This document shows positions 18,841-22,939 of a DNA stretch of 22,939 bases, piece by piece. The notes under the pieces were generated by a model. It was not told the DNA's origin. It made no database searches and saw only the letters and a list, made by a program, of their open reading frames with translations. The position numbers and the translations under genes are program-made. The first letter of the stretch is position 1, and every line of letters starts with the position of its first letter. This DNA is from Chara braunii (taxonomy: Eukaryota; Streptophyta; Charophyceae; Charales; Characeae), in NCBI GenBank assembly GCA_003427395.1, contig BFEA01000339.1, positions 223,962-246,900 of the forward strand, written 5' to 3'.

Positions 18841-19908
18841 GGCAGTGATTAGTCTGACTTTCAAAGGATTGACTATGCAGGTTGTTGAAAAAGGAAGAAA
18901 CCTCTTCATCTCGTACCAGGCGCCAGTTATCTACTGCTGAGGGACTAGTTCCTTCCTCTCCCAACTACCATTTACCCAAGAATATTTATCACTTCTTCTT
19001 CCTTTTGTGTCTATATACTTCCCAACTTTTTCACATGTGAATTTTACTACCGTAACTCACAGACTCGACCAGCTCAGATCCCGAAGCCTTCAGCCACCTC
19101 CTTCAACAAACGGTGACATAACTCTGCTCCATAGTCACTCGACACATTGTTAGCATTCAGTGCGATACTTGGACATCCATCCCAATTGCCTATTCGAAGA
19201 TGGACGTGTCCCCCCAGCTTAGGGAGATACATGCCGGTGCATTTACACACATATTAGACTCCATCTGCCGCAAAGTGGCGATGATTATGGATCAAATCCC
19301 GGACGTTGGGACCTCATGTCCAAACGATGCGATATCGTCATTAAACTATTTCCAAACCGCCCGATCGAGATGCAGTCTATCAATACCTCGCCTCATTACT
19401 CTTACAATCTCGCTCTTCTTTACTCTATCATCGTATCTCCTTCTTTACGACCCTCTACGTACGTTCAACTGGAATCTTCTTTTGAAGGCATTGGAGGTCA
19501 TCCTCAATCGGTTTCATTTCTCCAAAAACAACTTCGTGGCATCATTGTATGTACTAACCACCTCATTCTTCGATTTACTCTGTAGTAGCCTCGTCTTTCT
19601 GCGATCCTTGAACATCCCGATCAACTCCTATTTCAGACGAATCGTTCTGGGCGTTGCTTCGATCACATCGTGCACAATCAAGCAATGCCATTCTTCTGTC
19701 TCAAAAAGACGCTTACATTTGTGAAGCGGCCTTGTACGTTAACTTTCCTGATGATCACCCGTGACTCACCTAACAAACTCCTTACGACACGCCATCCATG
19801 ATCAATCCAGGATGTACCCCCATGATGACTACTAATACAAAGTTTAACATCCTGATTCCAATTCGTTAAACTCAATCGTCTCAGGAGATCACGACTCGTA
19901 CCGTGCAT
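18841..19908 (-). pseudogene. Probable N-terminal remains of the RT protein
   Basis: Upstream of the RT the minus strand keeps protein-like stretches that change frame. At 19908-19678 one contains SSHHGGTSWIDHGWRVVRSL. At about 19670-19295 a long frame with TGA, TAA and TAG stops contains RRGIDRLHLDRAVWK and FNDDIASFGHEVPTSG. At about 19195-19085 another contains GNWDGCPSIALNANNVSSDY. The composition is ordinary protein, the stops look sporadic, and the order is collinear with the RT. I do not recognise a domain. Joining it to the RT is inference. The 174-residue plus-strand frame at 19200-19724 is hydrophobic and looks like the antisense shadow. Confidence 0.4.
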
Positions 19909-20423
19909 TATCCCCCTTCTTCACAAAGTAACTGTTCTAAGATCCTCAAAGCTGCCCAGGGCACGCTGGACCCGTTTTTCAGCAGGTGATGCTTCCTACC
20001 AATAGACTGGAGCCCCGTGTGTGACAGGTAGGGGTGTATGCTCTTATCATCACTCCTATCTGTTATGATGGGTGTTCAAAAAAAAAAAAAAAACTTCTTC
20101 TCAAGCTGCCTTAGACCCACATTTTGTCTCTTCCGCTCTTTGTCCCCTTTCCTTCGTCTCTTCCCGTTTCGTTTCCCGCTCCTTTTGAATTAACGGACGG
20201 AGACCATGTGGGAATGAACGTCCGTTTGATGGCTTCCATTTCCTTCCTATCATCGCTAAAACATAATGGGAATGCTACGTAGGCAAAGGCCCCTACCGCT
20301 CCCAAAACCCCGACGCTTACCTCCCTGCTTCACACAAGTCAAGTGTTCATGCCACCTTGATGCCAAGTCTTGTTCTGTCATCCCAATATAGGGTTGCTTA
20401 TACCATCATTAGTGATATAATAG
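19909..20423. other. Unassigned stretch with A16 tract
   Basis: No gene is recognised. GATGGGTGTTC followed by A16 (20078-20093) could be the tail of a plus-strand retroposon. The 20110-20175 segment is pyrimidine-rich. Nothing else is supported. Confidence 0.4.
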
Positions 20424-21165
20424 CATACACGCATCCCTTCGGTACATTTATTAGAGAAAGACTCCTACATGACAATCAGACTTTTCGCAGGTACGCTCTT
20501 GTGGAAGCCCGATGCGTCTGAAGATCAGGGCTTTATGTCTAAAGTGGCCTCAGGCTGGGGAATGGTGGCCACCCCTGTTATGAACAAAGGTGGGCTAGGT
20601 CTTCTTGATCTGAAACAGCAAAATCTGGCACTCCTAGCCAAATGGCGAGTGTTGGCCATGGGTCTCGCCGCACGGCATAAGAAACGAAAACGAAACCGAA
20701 ACGAGTGCATCTGCCCACCAAAGGTGGCAAAATACACTCGTTACTATTTATAGCAAACGGATGAACATGGCCATTTTCTGGGGGAAGATAACATTCGTTT
20801 CGTTTTTCGTTTCGTATGCCGCATGATGATGACAACTTCCCCGAAAGCTTGGACCTTGCTGGCAGAAATACATTCTTGGCTCAGAGTGGGGTTTCACCAA
20901 CCACTCAGACATCTGGTCGTGCGTGTACTTACTGTCCAGGACCTTCACTCAGTGTACTAGACCAAAGTCTACAGTTTGGCGCCGCATCCTGCACGCATCA
21001 AATAAACTGAGGCCTGCTACATTCAGGGAACCTACCACTTGCTCAGAAATATAGAATCAACCCCTAATATTTGATAACCCCCGCATTCGACGAGGTCTTC
21101 TCAGCAGCGGACTCACTGCAGCAGGTAATATCGGAAAAGCCTGGGTCGTTAGGGCATTGCGGGCA
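20424..21165 (+). pseudogene. LINE (non-LTR retrotransposon) ORF2 3' fragment
   Basis: From 20424 the frame reads toward GGLGLLDLKQQNLALLAKW (about 20589-20645), the hallmark segment after the thumb in plant LINE ORF2 (GGLG...N.ALL.KW). If the MITE at 20673-20821 and one copy of its short flank are removed, the same frame resumes at 20824. After three TGA codons it continues with GPCWQKYILGSEWGFTNHSD, VWRRILHASNKLRPATFREP and, after one TAG, FDNPRIRRGLLSSGL up to about 21165. This is the expected C-terminal layout of these proteins. The catalytic RT core and endonuclease are absent, the usual result of 5' truncation. Beyond 21165 a second MITE copy follows. Confidence 0.7.
20673..20821. mobile_element. 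MITE copy 1, 149 bp, inside the LINE
   Basis: The ends are inverted repeats: CGGCATAAGAAACGAAAACG on the left and, in reverse sense, CGGCATACGAAACGAAAAAC on the right. The direct repeat GCCGCA lies at 20667-20672 and 20818-20823, so the target duplication is 2-6 bp depending on where the terminus is set. The LINE frame continues once it is removed. On the minus strand it contains GCTATAAATAGTAACGAG, a TATA-like sequence that recurs in copy 2. No known family is recognised. Confidence 0.72.
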
Positions 21166-21330
21166 TTGCGGCACTACACACGAAACGAAAAGCGAAAGGA
21201 ATGAATCTTCTCCCAGAAAATGGCCAGGTTCATCAGTTTGCTATAATTTAAATAGTAACGAGTGTATTTTGCCACCATTGGCCAGGTTCTGGCCAGGTTC
21301 ATCGGTGTGCTATAAATAGTAACGAGCTAG
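21166..21330. mobile_element. MITE copy 2, inverted, with internal duplication
   Basis: It is related to copy 1 in the opposite sense: ACACGAAACGAAAAGCG, CTCCCAGAAAATGGCC, then TAGTAACGAGTGTATTTTGC and CACC. The segment TGGCCAGGTTCATC...GCTATAA...AGTAACGAG occurs twice (21221-21261 and 21290-21327), so this copy grew by an internal duplication and lacks the far terminus. It may lie in, or close, the LINE fragment. Confidence 0.62.
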
Positions 21331-21391
21331 GCTACCAGAGTGGCCTGGGGGCACTCGCCCGGCCGGGCCAAAAAAAAAAAAAAAACGTTTT

Positions 21392-21523
21392 TTAACTGTA
21401 TTTTTTATTTTAAATATGGTAGAGAATTTCATTGTGACCCTACCATATTTAAAATAAAAAATAAAGTTAAAAAAAAAGATGAACAACTTTATTTTTTATT
21501 TTAAATATGATAGAGAATTTCAG
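21392..21523. repeat. AT-rich hairpin plus third repeat arm
   Basis: Arms 21392-21422 and 21440-21470 are 31-bp inverted repeats with one mismatch (TTTTTTATTTTAAATATGGT in the first arm) round a 17-base loop. The same sequence recurs in direct orientation at 21485-21523 with GATAGAGAATTTCA. An A15 run precedes (21370-21385). This could be a foldback element or a duplicated MITE end. No function is visible. Confidence 0.8.
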
Positions 21524-21529
21524 CTTTCT

Positions 21530-21531
<2 letters not shown>

Positions 21532-21577
<46 letters not shown>
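21532..21577. repeat. T46 homopolymer
   Basis: A single uninterrupted run of 46 T. It may be a minus-strand poly(A) tail with the body in the 21578-21780 sequence, but I see no Pol III promoter boxes there. Assembly length at such a run is unreliable. Confidence 0.9.
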
Positions 21578-22333
21578 CCCTGCAGCTCATTTGCCTGCGC
21601 AGAAGATCTTCTGAAGATAGTGTACATCTCAGTCAATTTCTACCACAGCCTGCTCAGTGGCAGGTCCGGGTTTTGGTACTTTTCAATACCCTCCTCAGTC
21701 AATCCCCTGGAACCCAGGGTAATCAATGCTGGCAGGGGCCCCTCTAATTCTTTTCTGTTTATATCTGTATAGGGGAAGCTGGGGCCTGGTCCCACTAGCA
21801 GCTGTTTAGTTCAGAAACGTAATACAGTGGGACACGAGTGACACACTTTGGCCATGGGATGTAACAGATCGGACGCCCAGTCATGGTCATGGGCGTTTTA
21901 GAAGAATGCAATAAAATGTTAAAGAAAATTCAAAGAAAGGCAACAAACAGAAAAGAATAGTCTCTTAACACTGGCAATGCCCACACAATCCTTTTCCCGC
22001 CCAAAGGCCCGCAGTCTTTGATTCTAGCCTACCAAGCAGTAGGCTACTGCTGAAACCCACACATACACTTGCCCTGCGGACCGGTTGGCGAGGCCCGGCC
22101 GCACTCTGCAGACTAGGGCAGAGGTGGTGACTCGGGTGAGCGCCATAGCTGTGCTTGGTCATCCTGGTGTCCGCTTGATGCCTTGGCATGGGCGTAGGTG
22201 GGGTTTTCTCACGTGGCATCTTCAGGAGACGGCACGTCGGCGCGAGGAGTTAAAGTTCAGATCGAATAGGCAGCGTGTTGGTTTCGGGGGCGGCTTCCAT
22301 AACGTGATAAGACTTCACAAATATAACAAATGA
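21578..22333. other. Unassigned 750-bp stretch
   Basis: More GC-balanced than its neighbours, with no repeat copy in the window. The frames on both strands are short and show no domain. AATAAAATG at 21910 is polyadenylation-like but unsupported. It could be low-copy DNA next to a gene. Confidence 0.35.
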
Positions 22334-22906
22334 TGGCGATGGAGGCGGCGATCATGCAGGACGCAGGATGTTGATGGTGATCAGCGTGGGGAAGACGATG
22401 AGAACAACATCAACAACAACATCAACGACGGCAACAAGAATAACAACAACGATTACGATAATTACAACGAAATCGACGGCGGTTACAACGGTGTTCACGA
22501 TGATGGCAACAGAAGCGATATTGAGAACACGGACAACAAAAATGACCTCACGGTGCCGGTGCAGCAGGGCGCAAACATCGACAACAACAACTATACTGTG
22601 CGTGATGGCGGCCTGTGGGCGTGTGGAAAAGGTGATGATCACAACATCAACAGCGATATCAACAAATCAGCCGGCGTTAGCATGACTGAGAATAAAACAG
22701 CCTGCGACGACACAGATGATAACAGCCAAGAAAACGGGCAGTCTCCTTCCCCCTTTCCCCACCCTTCTTTTCTCTTTTCTTGCTGGTCTTTTTTTAGGAT
22801 TGATCAGGGCTATGGGCGAGATGGGAGGGTGATTGGAATGCCTGGTAAACAGGAAGACTGTGTGGGGACGTGGGAAGTTGACTGGAGGCGTGTAGGGGTG
22901 GGATAG
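22334..22906 (+). CDS. Asn/Asp-rich open frame, status uncertain
   Basis: A frame of 190 codons is open from just after TGA (22331) to TAG (22904-22906). It has no ATG until 22679, so if real it would be an exon or partial gene. The first half is rich in Asn, Asp and Gly (NNINNNINDGNKNNNND), produced by runs of AAC, ATC and GAY codons, so it looks like an interrupted trinucleotide repeat. The later part contains SPSPFPHPSFLFSCWSFF from a pyrimidine tract. The opposite strand is open too (Val/Ile-rich, 22642-22352), which is what a repeat does. No domain is recognised. Confidence 0.2.
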   Translation, partial: WRWRRRSCRTQDVDGDQRGEDDENNINNNINDGNKNNNNDYDNYNEIDGGYNGVHDDGNRSDIENTDNKNDLTVPVQQGANIDNNNYTVRDGGLWACGKGDDHNINSDINKSAGVSMTENKTACDDTDDNSQENGQSPSPFPHPSFLFSCWSFFRIDQGYGRDGRVIGMPGKQEDCVGTWEVDWRRVGVG

Positions 22907-22939
22907 TGACGCTTGGATAATTGGGTTGCATAGGGTTGC

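Noticed and set aside
19200-19724. 174-residue hydrophobic plus-strand frame
   Set aside because: It could be taken for a membrane protein, but the minus strand keeps a collinear, charged, protein-like reading upstream of the RT. The hydrophobic frame looks like its antisense shadow.
22352-22642. Val/Ile-rich minus-strand frame as a membrane protein
   Set aside because: It is the antisense of an AAC/ATC/GAY repeat-like stretch; the hydrophobicity follows from the codon complement.
1-22939. CRISPR arrays, bacterial operons, rRNA or tRNA genes
   Set aside because: No evenly spaced identical repeats with unique spacers, no rRNA blocks and no complete tRNA fold were seen. The composition and transposons are those of a plant nuclear genome.

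Overview
The window reads as repeat-rich intergenic DNA of a land plant with a large genome. The best lineage clue is at 6311-6328. There, the primer-binding site of an LTR retrotransposon matches the 3' end of plant cytosolic tRNA-Asp with one mismatch. No intact host gene is convincing. Nearly all long open frames are low-complexity readings, frames running through the N gap, or pieces of decayed transposons.

Layout. Six copies (A-F) of one dispersed repeat, here called R1, make up most of 19-15220. Its core is about 600-750 bp. It ends in a CT microsatellite (GT beside copy A; none beside F), and in three copies a short conserved tail follows. Copy A (19-6979, minus) is split by a 762-bp hAT-type element (130-891) and by a 5.46-kb minus-strand LTR retrotransposon (1207-6662). 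That retrotransposon holds a degenerate minisatellite, an AT-rich foldback element (2521-3042), a small Mutator-like MITE (3863-4046) and gag-like relics. Copy B (6984-8535) is split by a 911-bp TIR element. Copies C and D follow head to tail. An 823-base gap (10880-11702) lies between a GT tract and a GA tract, and copy E lies inverted beyond it.

From 12.5 to 13.3 kb there is a two-level tandem repeat whose second unit carries a 344-bp MITE with 9-10 bp target duplications. Copy F, a CG-richer unassigned stretch, and a second foldback copy (about 16500-17068, inverted relative to the first) follow. From 19.9 down to 17.4 kb the minus strand carries a decayed reverse transcriptase with YVDD, which does not look like the usual plant LTR or LINE enzymes. 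At 20.4-21.2 kb is the 3' part of a LINE ORF2, cut by a 149-bp MITE whose sister copy lies just downstream. The right end holds an AT hairpin, a T46 tract and an Asn/Asp-rich open frame (22334-22906) of unclear status.

The elements do not form a pathway. What the window records is nesting: R1 is older than the hAT and LTR insertions, and the LTR element is older than the MITEs inside it. In several cases another copy of the target repeat gives the empty site, so the insertions can be placed almost to the base. The items most worth pursuing are the RT relic and the R1 family.
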